This document shows positions 39,101 to 51,095 of a stretch of 64,000 nucleotides of DNA, piece by piece. The DNA comes from Symsagittifera roscoffensis (Eukaryota; Xenacoelomorpha; Acoela; Convolutidae). The position numbers were made by a program, and so were the translations under genes. Within the stretch, counting starts at the first letter, position 1, and every line of letters begins with the position of its first letter. Location of the stretch: positions 35,101,436 to 35,165,435 of the forward strand of contig NC_087068.1 of NCBI RefSeq assembly GCF_963678635.1, in the 5' to 3' direction. A model generated the notes under the pieces. It saw nothing but the letters and a program-made list of their open reading frames with translations, was not told the DNA's origin and made no database searches.

Positions 39101-39662
39101 CAGTCGCGGCATGATGGAAAAAGAAGTCGCAATGGTCGAACTAGTCGCGGTAATGTCAAAAAAATACTCACGGCCTGGTCAAAAACAAGTCCCGGTGGTC
39201 AAAAAATCAGTCGCGGCAGCCAAAAAATTCGCTGCGGCATGGTCGAAAAATTAATAGCGGCGGTTGAAAAATTAACCGCGGCCTGGTCGAAAAATTTGTC
39301 GCTGCGGTCGAAATAGTCGCGGCCTGGTCAAAAAAAAAATTTGTGGTGGTCGAAATTTAGCCGCGGCATGGTCAAAAAATTAGTCGCGGCGGTGGAAACT
39401 TTAGTGTTGGTGATAAAAAAATTAGTCGCAGCATGAATCGCGGTTGTCAAAAAACTTGTCCCGGCGGACAAAAAAAACAGTCGCGGCATTCAAAAAATTC
39501 GCCGCAGCATGGTCGAAAAATTGCTTTGGTCTAAAAAAAGTTGCGGCATGGCCAAAAAATTAATCGTGGAGGTGGAAAAATTAGTTAAAAAAAGTCGCAG
39601 CATAGTCAAACATTTAGTCACGACGGTCAAAAAACTAGTCCCGGCGGTCAATTCAGTCACGG
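33140..39662. repeat. CpG-rich ~21-bp minisatellite in higher-order units
   Basis: Built from variants of gtcgaaaaattagtcgcggcg, 21 bp, with indels. Higher-order units are marked by cggcattcaaaaaattcgcc, at 33651, 34532, 35236, 36047, 36869, 37418, 38105, 38928 and 39484; the spacings are 881, 704, 811, 822, 549, 687, 823 and 556 bp. Because 21 is a multiple of three, frames stay open for up to 120 codons and give seven-residue patterns such as KKLVAAVEKLVKSV, but no frame is conserved between higher-order units. It is strikingly CpG-dense within an AT-rich window. It runs into the assembly gap, so the true length is unknown. Confidence 0.92.
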
Positions 39663-39862
39663 NNNNNNNNNNNNNNNNNNNNNNNNNNNNNNNNNNNNNN
39701 NNNNNNNNNNNNNNNNNNNNNNNNNNNNNNNNNNNNNNNNNNNNNNNNNNNNNNNNNNNNNNNNNNNNNNNNNNNNNNNNNNNNNNNNNNNNNNNNNNNN
39801 NNNNNNNNNNNNNNNNNNNNNNNNNNNNNNNNNNNNNNNNNNNNNNNNNNNNNNNNNNNNNN
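39663..39862. other. Assembly gap (200 N)
   Basis: Exactly 200 undetermined bases, the kind of fixed-size placeholder used in scaffolding. The left edge is inside the minisatellite; the right edge is ordinary AT-rich sequence. Confidence 0.99.
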
Positions 39863-40879
39863 AGTTACATTTCTATTAAGCTGTTTAGCATTTTGTGAAT
39901 CCAGAGGTAATCATGAAAAATATGTTTCCGTAGAAACGGTTCAAAATTTGGTCACTAAGCCGATGAAAAATAGGCCGAAACCATAAGAACAGAATAACGT
40001 TTTTAATCGAAAAATAAACAAAAAAGAATACATATATGATGCCAAGGTTAACGAAATTACTTACAAACAGCAGAGGTAAATCAAAACACTAAACGCAACT
40101 ATAATGTTCAAATATAGATTTAGTTGGATGATAAAAACGAAGCAGAAACTAAGCCGACAAGAAAAAAGCGAAAGCGATGAAGTCTAACATTCAAAAAAAA
40201 AATTACCTAAAAAGTATCATTAAAAAATTTGAACTGCAAATTTATTGGAAACACACTAATAAGGATGCACATTGAGAGTAAAAGAACAATGAGCGCAAAT
40301 ACACGCACACACTGCATACCGTGTACTGTATGCATGACGAAATCTGGGGACAGTTATTTTTGAGACAAAATGAAAACACTGTATAAAACGTGCAAAAAGC
40401 TTCCAAAGCGTCGCAAGTAAAAATAACAAAAAACAACAAATTCCATACATTTTTATAATACCTGTGTTTTTTTTTTCAAACAGGACCTAACACTAGGGAA
40501 AAATAGAGCAGCAATATATGCTTTTGAATTGCTTATGCTTAAATAAGCTTGAATATGACTAAATTGAAATGTATAAAAAATGGCACCAAATGAGCAATTT
40601 TATTTGCGACTTAGCTTCCAAAATTCTTCGTAATAATACTCAACGCTTGTGTGAACAAATGAACAAACGTTGATAAATTTACCTACTCAAACGTATCGCT
40701 CAGTACATAGTGATTGAACCGAAAATGCACGACTTAGGCTTCGAAAAAGCCAATTTGGAATGGAACCAATGCGATGGCTGTTGTAATAATCAAAATCCAC
40801 ATTTGAAATTAAATAATTTTACGTTTTTTTGCATCATTTAAAACTTTTTATTGGAGAGCATAATCTGCCTTCATTTCAG
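39863..40879. other. AT-rich stretch without a gene
   Basis: No credible coding region. The part 39940-40180 resembles 47205-47340 (aataggccgaaa, aggtaaatcaaaacac-type blocks), a low-copy dispersed repeat. Short overlapping minus-strand frames near 40250-40450 look like chance openings. Confidence 0.45.
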
Positions 40880-41390
40880 AACAGGAACTTGTATTTAATG
40901 AATTTGAAAAAATTCGAAAATTATGCCGCAAAAAAAATCTTTCTCTTCTTTAACACAAAAAGTCTGCTCGTAAATCAGTTCAAAGCCCTGATTGCTTCGA
41001 CTGCCCCTTAATCCATATCGAATAGTTTTTAGAGAAAAGCCTTTAAAAATTTTCAATTCAGGACAATACAAAAATCAAGTGACGTGTGAAACTTCAAGTT
41101 ACGAAATTAATACGACCGATTAGCTTACGCATAAATAATTCGTGCAACGTTTTCAGCTTTAGGAACAAAAACTTCAAAGAAGCGCGCATAAATTAGTTCA
41201 GAGTATGGCCAAATTGACAAAATTCAAACTCTCATAACTTTGTAAAAACAAGATCGGAGGTAAAATATCTTTTTAAATTTACTTTCACGAAGCCGATATC
41301 TTCAATGGGGTAAGTAAATGTAACTACAAAAAATTCTTTCGATCGCTGAAAATTGACCGATTAAAAAAAACCCACCCAGGCAAAAACATT
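40880..41390. repeat. Dispersed repeat R, first copy of the cluster
   Basis: Starts near cttgtatttaatgaattt and contains cgactgccccttaatccata plus the tcgaatagttttt block that recurs at 42117, 44276 and (changed) 50021. It leads into the duplicated block that follows. Confidence 0.7.
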
Positions 41391-43646
41391 CCTTTTTCTA
41401 ATACCAATCACCGCCTGTTATAGTATCCTTTTTCGGGATTAGATCTTTTTACTATAGACTTCCCAATAATAATTATGCTTGCAAAAAGCAATCATCGACG
41501 ATATTATCCTAGAGAGTCCATTTTTTGGAGTTCACGACCAAGACGGCTTTAATGATACCACACTTGACCCCCTTACGAGCTTTCTTTGGGGTAGTCAAAT
41601 TGAAAAAAAACCCTACACCAAAACTACTTGCCTTTCTCTGTAGGAGGGTTGTCTGAACAAAAGTTACAAAACAAAACTTGCTTACATGAGGAATAAATCA
41701 CTTGCTCGAAAAAATATCGGCAAAAAATAGAACAGGAAATAACTTTCGTTCCCGGTTATAAAACAAAAAACATCTGTGACCTCTTCGAGTTTTAGAAAAA
41801 TCCTTGGGCATGGTTCCTTTTAATTCCTTGAGGTGTCGGAACGTCGTAAAGCTTGAATTTATACGAATATTGAATTCTTATTTAAGCAAACATGAAATCA
41901 CTTCAAGCGGCAGTTTTCAAATCAGAGTTCTTTCATCCTCGTCAAAAAAACCAGGAAATTTTTTCTTGATTCTATATCGAGCTCTGTGCACTTTTCTGAG
42001 CACTTGTATTTATTGAATTGGAAAATTTAAAAGTTATGCTTTAAAAAAACTTTCTCTCCTTTAACACAAGAAGACTGCTCGAATATCAGTTCATAGCCCT
42101 GAATGTTTCGACTGCCCCTTAATCCATATCGAATAGTTTTTGGAAAAAAAAACATTGAAAAATTAACAATTTTGGACAATACCAAAAAACAAGTGAAGTG
42201 TGAAAATACAAGTTACGAAATTAAAACGACCGATTAGATTAGCTAGCATCAGTGTAATTTGGAACGATCTTGTTGAGCGGGATAATTCGCCACGCATAAA
42301 TAATTCGTGCTACGCTTTCAGCATTAGAAATAAAAACTTCAAAGCGCGCATAACTTAGTCCAAACTGAGCATGGCCATATTGGCAATTATCAAACTCACA
42401 TAACTTTGCAAAAACAAGATCGGAGGTGAAATATCTTTTTAAGTTTACTTTTAGGGAGCCGATATCTTTAATGGGGGAAAAATTACTTATAAAAAAGCTA
42501 TTATTTTGATTGCTGAAAATTGGCCAAAAAAACCACCCAAGGCATAAACGTTCCTTTTTCTCTTACTAATCACCGCCTGCTATTGTATCCTATTTCGGGA
42601 TAAGATCTTAAATGTACCATTTACATAGAATGAAAAAAACCGCCACATAAAAACCAATTAGTTGTATTGCAGAAAACAACTTTTATCTGCAATCAAAAAA
42701 TGTCTTTTACCGTGCTACCTGAAGCATTGAAATCTGAGTGTTCAACAAAACTATTGGATGATTTTTGAAATAATTCTGACTTTGAGACAGGTTTGGATCC
42801 AGGATTTTCTCAAGGGGGGGGGGGGCGAACTTTCAAAAAAATTTGTCAACATTTTTTTAGGTCGACTATATTGATTTTCCGAGCTCTCCCAAAGCATTTC
42901 GAAGAACTTGAAATTTTGAAAAACAGGCCAATAAAGGCATTTTCTCGAGGGGGCGGATTTTCAAAAAAAAAATTCGAAAATTTTGTCGACTTTTTTTAGG
43001 TCGACTAAATTGATTTTCCGAGCTCCCCCAAAGCAGTGTAAAGACCCTGTTTTGCTCAAAATGTCTGCACCGCAGGCGAAATTTTAAAAAACGGGCCGAA
43101 AAGGCCTTAAGAAAAATTTTTGGGTAAGTCAGCGAAAATGGATTTATCTCAGAAAGTGGAACTCTTTGGGTCGGCAGGGGATCAAGTTTCTGTTTTTCAA
43201 ATTTAAACTAAATCGAAACTCTTCTCTGAAATTTCGAGTTTGCTTTTTTGACGGCAATCTATTTATTTTTTGCTCTGAAAAACTACGTGGCAAATAGTTG
43301 TTAATGAAAAGGTTTTTCGATCGTGCTCTTGAAATTAGGCAAAATGAAAATCTCCTTTGAAAGAGCGCAATCATTTTGCATTGCTGTTTTAAAAACTCGA
43401 TTGCAGCTTGAACGCCCATTTTACTGTCTCAAGGTCAGAACTCTTTCAAAAACTTAAGACGTTATCCGATAAATTTGTTATAGAGTTGCACAAAGGTTCG
43501 GACAGACTGAATTAATAAAAAAAAAGAGCAATCGTACCATTATGACAAAATTTTGCATGCAATTTCGTTTTTTCAGACAATCTTGAATTTCAAATTCGCT
43601 CTGGTATAGAGAGCGAACTGACAAACCCACCTAGGCAATAAACATA
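41391..43646. repeat. ~2.2-kb tandem duplication, copy 1
   Basis: Colinear with 43647-45600 at an offset that drifts from 2256 to about 2013 bp through indels. Ordered landmarks are cctttttctaataccaatca, ggagttcacgaccaag, gaatttatacgaatattgaa, the R-repeat core, caccgcctgctattgtatcc, a G-run (42822-42833), and a ctttgggtcggcaggggatc block. It also holds a minus-strand open frame at 43144-43419 whose first 70 codons are unchanged in copy 2, which I read as a sign of recent duplication and not of a gene. Confidence 0.85.
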
Positions 43647-45600
43647 CCTTTTTCTTTTACTAATCACCGCCTGTAATAGTATCCTATTTCGGGATTAGAT
43701 CTTTTTACAATAGCCTTCCCAATAATAATTATGCTTGCAAAAAGCAATTATTGACGATATTATCCTAACGAGTCCATTTTTTGGAGTTCACGACCAAGGC
43801 GGCTTTAAAGATACCACACTTGACCCCCTTATGAATTTTCTTCGAGGTAGTCAAAAATGAAAAAACAACCCTACACCAAAACTCCTTGCCTTTCCTTTTA
43901 GAAAAAATAGAACAGGAAATAACTTTAGTTCCCGATTATAAAACAAAAAACAACTGTGACCTCTTCGAGTTTTAGAAAAATCCTTGGCCATAGTTCCTTT
44001 TCTTTCCTTGAGGTGTCGGAACATCGTAAAGCTTGAATTTATACGAATATTGAACTCATTTAAACAAACATGAATTCACTTCAAGCGGCAGTTTTCACAT
44101 CAGAGGTTTTTCATCCTCGTCAATAGAACCAGGAAATTTTTTCTTGATTCTATATCGAGCTCTGTGCACAATTCTGAGCACTTGTATTTATTGAATTGGA
44201 AAATTTATAACTTATGCCTTAAAAAACACAAGAAGACTGTTCGAATATCAGTTCATAGCCCTGAATGTTTCGACTGCCCCTTAATCCATATCGAATAGTT
44301 TTTGGGAAAAAAAAACATTGAAAAATTAACAGTTTTGGACAATACCAAAAAACAAGTGAAGTGTGAAAATACAAGTTACGAAATTAAAACGACCGATTAG
44401 ATTAGCTAGCATCAGTGTAATTTGGAACGATCTTGTTGAGTGGGATAATTCGCCACGCATAAATAATTCGTGCTACGCTTTCAGCATTAGAAATAAAAAC
44501 TTCAAAGCGCGCATAACTTAGTCCAAACTGAGCATGGCCATATTGGCAATTATCAAACTCACATAACTTTGCAAAAACAAGATCGGAGGTGAAATATCTT
44601 TTTAAGTTTACTTTTAGGGAGCCGATATCTTTAATGGGGGAAAAATTACTTATAAAAAAGCTATTGTTTTGATTGCTGAAAATTGGCCAAAAAAACCACC
44701 CAAGGCATAAACGTTCCTTTTTCTCTTACTAATCACCGCCTGCTATTGTATCCTATTTCGGGATAAGATCTTAAATGTACCATTTACATAGAATGAAAAA
44801 AACCGCCACATAAAAACCAATTAGTTGTATTGCAGAAAACAACTTTTATCTGCAATCAAAAAATGTCTTTTACCGTGCTACCTGAAGCATTGAAATCTGA
44901 GTGTTCAACAAAACTATTGGATGATTTTTGAAATAATTTTGACTTTGAGACAGGTGCGATCCATGATTTTCTCGAGGGGGGGCGGATTTAAAAAAAAAAT
45001 TGCCGACTTTTTTCAGGTCGATTAAATTGATTTTCCGAGCTCTCCCAAAGCAGCGTGAAGACCCTGTTTTGGTCAAAACTTTGAAATTGGGCGATATTTT
45101 AAAAAACAGGCCAAAAAGGCTTTGAGAAAAATTTTAGGGTAAGTCAGCGAAAATGGATATCTCAAAAAAGGGAACTCTTTGGGTCGGCAGGGGATCAAAT
45201 TTCTGACTTTCAAATTTAAAATCGAAACTCTTCTCTGAAATTTCGAGTTTGCTTTTTTGACGGCAATCTATTTATTTTTTGCTCTGAAAAACTACGTGGC
45301 AAATAGTTGTTAATGAAAAGGTTTTTCGATCGTGCTCTTGAAATTAGGCAAAATGAAAATCTCCTTTGAAAGAGCGCAATCATTTTGCATTGCTGTTTTA
45401 AAAACTCGATTGCAGCTTGAACGCCCATTTTACTGTCTCAAGGTCAGAACTATTTCAAAAACTGAAGACGTTAACCGATAAATTTGTTATAGAGTTGCAG
45501 AAAGGTTCGGACAGACTGAATTAATAAAAAAGAGCAATCGTACCATTATGACAAAATTTTGCATGCAATTTCGTTTTTTCAGACAACCTTGAAATTCATA
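43647..45600. repeat. ~2.2-kb tandem duplication, copy 2
   Basis: Second copy of the preceding block. Stretches around 44360-44900 and 45205-45590 are almost identical to 42200-42770 and 43195-43590. It lacks part of the region between the two G-rich patches. Confidence 0.85.
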
Positions 45601-47460
45601 TTCGCTCTGGTATAGAGAGTTGCAAAAAGTTCGGACAGACAGAATTAACTGAAACGAGCAATCTTACCATTTCGACAGATTTTGCATACAATTTCTTCTT
45701 TCAGACAACCTTGAGACACAAAATCGGACTGAAAAAAAATATTGTTCATGCAAAATTTCTCCAAAATAGGTCATTGCTCTTTTTAATTAGTTTTGTCTGT
45801 CCAATGTTTTTGCTACTAATTATAATTAAGTAAAGTATTGCATGCAGTGCTTTCAATGTGATTTCAAAATTAGTCCAAATCCTTGTTGTTTCACTGCCAA
45901 AATAACATAAACGAGGAAAAAATTTGGAGATAATCAATGTTCCGAAGGAAATAACAAATTCTCTACAAACATAAAATTTAGCCGATTTTGCAGGAACAAC
46001 TATTGCAACCGGTTCTTCCAGATGAATTTTTCATCTCAGATTTTTTTTGTGAAAATTTTAAGAAAATTTAAAATGTTTAAAAAAAAAACAGCAAATAAAT
46101 TTCCAATAACTTTTTGTGGCCACTTAAACAGAGAAGACTCCGACAACCAGGCTTCTCGATTGAACACAACCTGAGAATTGGCACGGTAGTTTTCGCGTAA
46201 AGCCAAAAAGTTTCTAAAAAACTGCCAAAGTTTCAAAACAATGACTTGTTTGAAGGCCAAAACTTGTTTATTGTGAAGGTTGGCTTTCAACAACCAGTTG
46301 TTTTGATTAAACCTATGATATCAGATTTGGCAGCATAAGTCCAAAAAAATGACATTTCCGAGAACCATAGCAGCTTTTTTGTGAAAAAGGGTGTATGCAA
46401 GAATGATTCACACAACCTTTAAACTCGATTGAACCCCAAATCTTAGATTTAAGAAGGAAGCTCAAAACAAGGCAAAAATTTCCAAAAACCGTCAAAAATC
46501 AAAACTCTGACTTTTCCTAGGGACATAACTCTTAATGTGAAAAAAATTTGGAGGTAGTCGCATAGACAAAGGGTGATAACAAAGGGTGATACCGAGGGCG
46601 ATAACTTTGTGTAAAAAAACTTTGTGAGATGCGGCTAACGCAGTGCAGCTTCCAACTACCTGTTATCTCAATGAACCCACAAAATCAGATTAGAGAGATT
46701 AGTTTCGAGAAAATTTAGAAAGATTCACAAAAAGATGAAATATCAAAAATTCGACAATTCCGACGGCCAGCGAAAAATTTTTGGGCTATCCGCTTTTAAA
46801 GGGAGCTTTTCAAAACCTTAACTTCCTAGAAACCAAAAAAAAAACAGATTTGAGAGCGAGAGTTTTCTAGAAAACGAGAAAAAAAATCAAAAACTTGGGT
46901 CAAATATTCCCACCACAGAATTTATCGAAGGACGTAGAAAGAGGACTCAAGCAAAAAATGCTCTAGGGGATTATGTAGGCACAAAGGGGAGTCGTCGGTC
47001 TTTCAATTGATATCCCTCTTTTGAAAATCAGTAGAATTTTGAGAAAAACTAAAATTTTTCCAATAAATTTGCAAATAAATTTCCCTAAGGAAAAAAATAG
47101 AAAAAACAACAAACCGATTAGTAACCATACAACAAAACTGAAAAGTGCGGAGTGGAGGGGTTAAATTGTGTTTCCTTTGAAACATCCTGAAATTAAGTCA
47201 TTGAGGCAATAAAAAAATAGGCCGAAATAATTTGAGCCGAGAAAATGTTATAGAGAACAAAAAACGAAGGAAAACGAAGTCAAGGCAGGCAAAATTATCG
47301 AATTAACGGAGTAAATCAAACACCAAAAGCAACAATAAAAAAAGGCCGCAGCAAAAAAAAACAACAATTCCAAGATAAGACAAAAAAGCCGGCAACAGAT
47401 AAGCAGATAAATAATTGGCCGACAATTTTATTTGAGACAAAATACTTCCTGTTTGAAAAC
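45601..47460. other. AT-rich stretch, weak repeats only
   Basis: No gene recognised. 45600-45720 repeats the rear of the 2.2-kb unit (gagttgc, ttcggacagac). 46320-46900 is a reverse-complement relative of the ~165-bp repeats of 31540-32670. 47205-47340 resembles 39940-40180. Confidence 0.4.
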
Positions 47461-47463
47461 AAA

Positions 47464-47541
47464 AACAGGTCTGGGCAGATTCGAACCCAGAACCGTTGAC
47501 GTCCCAGGCATATGCAATACTCCCAGGCTAAGTTGACCGGG
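47464..47541 (-). pseudogene. tRNA-like sequence
   Basis: The minus strand has a box A-like TTAGCCTGGGAGTATTGC, a box B GGGTTCGAATC, a 6-bp TCTGGG/CCCAGA stem around it, GGTC/GACC ends, and a T5 run just 3'. The anticodon arm does not fold well, so I read it as a tRNA-derived pseudogene or SINE head. Confidence 0.35.
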
Positions 47542-47609
47542 AACGCATAGAAGTTTGAATGTATTAGGAACCAAGCTACCAATGATTCTGTTAAACAAGT
47601 TGTTAACCC

Positions 47610-47760
47610 GAAAAAGTATATATTCCGGTTTGATATTGCTTGCTAACCGCAAGCGTAATAACTTAATCGACAGCGCTAATCGCAAGCGTAAAAATTATAT
47701 ATTCCAGTTTGATAACGCTTGCTAATCGCCAGCATAATAACTAATCGCAAGCTAAAGCTT
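47610..47760. repeat. ~79-bp direct repeat, two copies
   Basis: tatatattccggtttgata near 47617 recurs as tatatattccagtttgata near 47696. Each is followed by gcttgctaa and a cgcaagcgtaa-type block. Confidence 0.7.
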
Positions 47761-47830
47761 GCTCGTAAAGGAGGAAGTTTGCGCCTTTTCGTCAGTTATT
47801 TATGCTTTTCGCTTCTAAAATTTAATAGAA

Positions 47831-49537
47831 ACTAGCGTTTAACGCACCTTCGGTGCTCCGAAATTTTGCGACAACTCATGAAAAACCGCATATATTGGAA
47901 ACAGCATCTGCAAACTTTTAGTGTACTCTGACTGCACCCAATTACAGGGTTGGTAATTCCGGAATTTTAAATTTTTTTAATTCTTTTTTTAAAAGCGTCA
48001 TCTCGAAAATTTAATGGGCCTCTGGAGAAATCTGGAGGCCAGATTTGCAAACACTGAGAGTCCCTGAGAGCACCCTACTATAGGGTTAGGAATACAAAAT
48101 TTTGTGAATTGTTTTAAACCTAAGTTTCCGAAAAAAAAAATGAAAAAACGTCTTATCTCGGAAACTAAAAGGATTTGAGCATTCATTTTAAAAGGCATGA
48201 TTTAAGACGACTGGGTATACGCTGACAATAAGGTTGTATCTTCATCAGGTTAGTAGTTTCTTTGAGAAATTTTGAAAAAATCAAAAAACGTCACGTCTCG
48301 GAAACTAAAACATTTGAGCAGTCGCGTTTAGCAGTCGCATGTGGCAAGATTTGCAACTCTTTAGAGTACCCTGACAACACCGAACTATAGCATTGGGAAT
48401 TTCAAATTTTGAAAAATAAATAATTTAAACTTTCTGAAAATTTGGAAAAATCACAAAAAACGTAACATCTCGAAAACTACAAAAAGTTGAGCAATCATAC
48501 TTGGGGGCAAGATTCGCAATCTTTGAGAGTACTCTGACAGCACCTAACTACAGGGTTCGGGATGTAAGATTTTTAAAAACTAATAATAATTTAAGTTTTC
48601 TGAAAGTTTTTGAAAAAATCAGAAAAAACGTCATATCTCAAAAACAACATAAAATTGAGCAGTCATACTTTGAGGCAAGATTCGAAATCTTTGAGAGTAC
48701 TCTAACAGAACCTAACTACAGGGTTGGGAATTTCAGATTTTTAAAAACTAATAATAAATTAAGTTTTCGGAAATTTTTTTGAAAAAAATCACAAAAAACG
48801 TCATATCTCGAAAACAACAAGGATTTCAACAGTCATATTTGGAGGCAAGATTCGTAACTCCTTAGAGTACTCTGACAGCACCCAACTACAAGGTTGGGAT
48901 TTTCAAATTTTGAGAAATAATTACTTAAAATTTTCTGAAAATTTTTGAAAAAATCACAAAAAACATCATATCTCGAAAACTACAAAGATTTGAGCAGTCA
49001 TATTTGGAGGCAAGATTCGCGATTCTTGATAGTACTCTGACAGTACCCAACTACAGGGTTGGGAACTTCAGATTTTGCAAAAAAATTCATACAAGTTTTC
49101 TGAAAATTTTTTGAAAAAATCACAAAAAACGTCATATCTCGAAAACTACAAGGATTTGAACAGTCACATTTGGAGGCAAGATTTGTAACTTCTTAGAGTA
49201 CTCTGACAGCACCAATCTACAGGGTTGGGAGCTTTTGTAAATTATTTTGTTATTTGAAACTTCTGAAAACTTTTGAAAAAATCACAAAAATCGTCTTATC
49301 TCGTTAACTAAAATGATTCGGGCATTCAAAAATGGAGGCCAAATTCGCAACCCCTAATTCGATATTGGGTTAGTGAATTTAAACTCGGTAAATTAACCAC
49401 TAAAATCAAATTGGAAAATCGAAACAAAATTGTTAACCATTGCAATATAGGATATAGCTTAAACATGCAAAAAAAATACGTTGAAAAAGCTTAAACATGG
49501 CGAGATAGTGAAGCCCGCATTTAAATATATAATAGAT
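47831..49537 (+). mobile_element. Helentron/DINE-like element with internal ~165-bp tandem repeats, copy 1
   Basis: The head is actagcgtttaacgcacctt with a small hairpin (gcacc/ggtgc), then aaccgcatatattggaaa. The body is nine diverged units whose tcatatctcgaaaac landmark lies near 47998, 48151, 48291, 48463, 48631, 48801, 48966, 49132 and 49294 (140-172 bp apart). The tail is aagcttaaacatggcgagat to aatagat. The same head and tail frame a shorter element at 51096-51664. A hairpin head, a core of tandem ~160-bp monomers, a constant tail and no visible target duplication resemble the non-autonomous Helentron relatives of invertebrates. The class assignment is inference; the repeat structure is seen. 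Confidence 0.6.
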
Positions 49538-49984
49538 GGTTCTTTAAAGTTTCGCGTTCGCCTTTTTGTCAGCGTTTTATGGTTTTCTTTAAAAAAAATT
49601 GCATGTCCGATTGCTGCTGAATGAAAATTGCTTTGAAATTAAGGGTTTGAATCTATTTCTACAAAACTGACCTCTGGAAAAGCACAATCATTCTGGTTTG
49701 TTTTTTGACAGTTCAAAAGCAAATTTGAAAAATCAGTTGTTTTTTTTTTCTACTTCACAGTCTCAAGGCCAGAGTAATTTCAGAAAATTAAGACATTGTC
49801 CGATAAAAATTTTAAAAGCTATAGCAGTGCTTCTTTGACGATTTCAAATTCAATTTTCAGACAAATGCAAATTTTCAGTGCAATTTCCAAATCTCAAAGT
49901 CAAAAATCTAAGACATTTTTGTTCAATGAAATTGTTGAGAATAAGTATGTGCAGCCTACATTGATTCTTAAAAAGGCTCGTAAA
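49538..49984. other. Spacer, nothing recognised
   Basis: AT-rich sequence after the tandem-repeat element with no coding or RNA signal; short blocks (tctcaaggccagag, ttaagacatt) recall the rear of the 2.2-kb unit. Confidence 0.35.
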
Positions 49985-50780
49985 GGCTCGTATATCATGG
50001 CAAAGCCCTGAATGTTCCGACTGCCCCTTAATCGATATCGAATAGTTTTCGGGGGAAAGAAAATGGATCAAGTTAAAAAACCTGTCACCCCCCTCCAACA
50101 TAGACCAAGTTAAGATCATCCACTCCAGCGTTCAAACTAATATGAACTGCTAAGAGCTGCATAAAAAATGATCTATTCTGATTGGCTGGATAATCGAATG
50201 CAGAAAGCTAAAATCCATAAATTTTAAATAATATCGGTCAAGTGGGAAAATTTGAGTCGTACGAAATTAAGACGACCAATTAGCTAGCCAGTTATACATA
50301 TATTGCGTTACGCTCTCAGCATTATGAATAAACTCTTCAAAACACGCAAAACTTTGTCCAGAACATGGGCAACTTGGCTATTTTCAAACTCCCAGAACTA
50401 TACAAATGGCGGTAAAATATCTGGCTCTTTTCGTTTCCTGTCCTCCTCGTTAAATTAAAAAATAAAGCTGTTCAAAAATTGTTCATAAATGTTATAAAAT
50501 TTGACCATCTGTTCACGCTGACACGTGTTAACGCAGTTTAGAACATGATAAATCAATTCAAGTAGATTTTCATATGTATAACTTCAGAGAAAAATCAGAG
50601 GGTCGGGGAAACTGGAAAAGAGCCCAATATCTTTTTACACTTGAACTCAGGAAGTCGATATCTTCAAAAAGCCACAAACTTTTTTGTTAGAACTAACATT
50701 TCGATCCCCAAAAACCTAAATGAATATAAAAAACCACACCAAGCATAAATATTCCGTTATCTTCGAAAGTCGGAACAAAA
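49985..50780. repeat. Dispersed repeat R, copy split by a miniature element
   Basis: gccctgaatgttccgactgc to caccaagcataaatattccg parallels 42090-42550. It is interrupted at 50423-50624 by a family-2 element, after which the repeat resumes exactly (caatatctttttacacttga). Confidence 0.75.
50423..50624 (+). mobile_element. hAT-type miniature element, family 2, inside repeat R
   Basis: Termini ggctcttttcgtttcc and gaaactggaaaagagcc. Flanks aaatatct and caatatct agree at 7 of 8. Unoccupied versions of the site, with one aaatatct, are present in sister repeats at 41273-41280 and 42429-42436. Confidence 0.9.
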
Positions 50781-51095
50781 AGCAGGAAACAAATTATTTT
50801 TTCAAGGATAGCCAAAATACAAAAACAGGCACAAAGTATCCCGACTAGTACCGACTTTAGGGAAGATTATTTACTTAATCATAATAAATGATATTCAAAC
50901 TTATTAGGCTAAAAGCCCTTCATAAAGTTATACATCAATAACTTCGCTAGAAAAAAATGGCTTCCATTTTTGCAACAGCTTTCATTTCGCATTCACAAGC
51001 GCAAAAGTTTATTCTATTTTGACGAATTAAAGCAAAAGAACATAATGATTCACTCCAAATTTCCACAAAGAGGATTTGTTTTTGATTTCAATTAA

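Noticed and set aside
39509-39898. Open frame running across the N gap
   Set aside because: Half of it is undetermined sequence and the rest is minisatellite.
40242-40450. Two overlapping hydrophobic minus-strand frames
   Set aside because: They overlap in different frames in AT-rich DNA with no splice or start context; they look like chance openings.
43144-43419. Minus-strand frame with an identical 70-codon counterpart at 45216-45428
   Set aside because: The identity extends over non-coding DNA of the recent duplication, the composition is that of the surroundings, and no family is recognised.
47940-49370. Regular repeats considered as a CRISPR array
   Set aside because: Monomers are about 165 bp and diverged throughout, without short identical repeats and unique spacers, and the DNA is eukaryotic.
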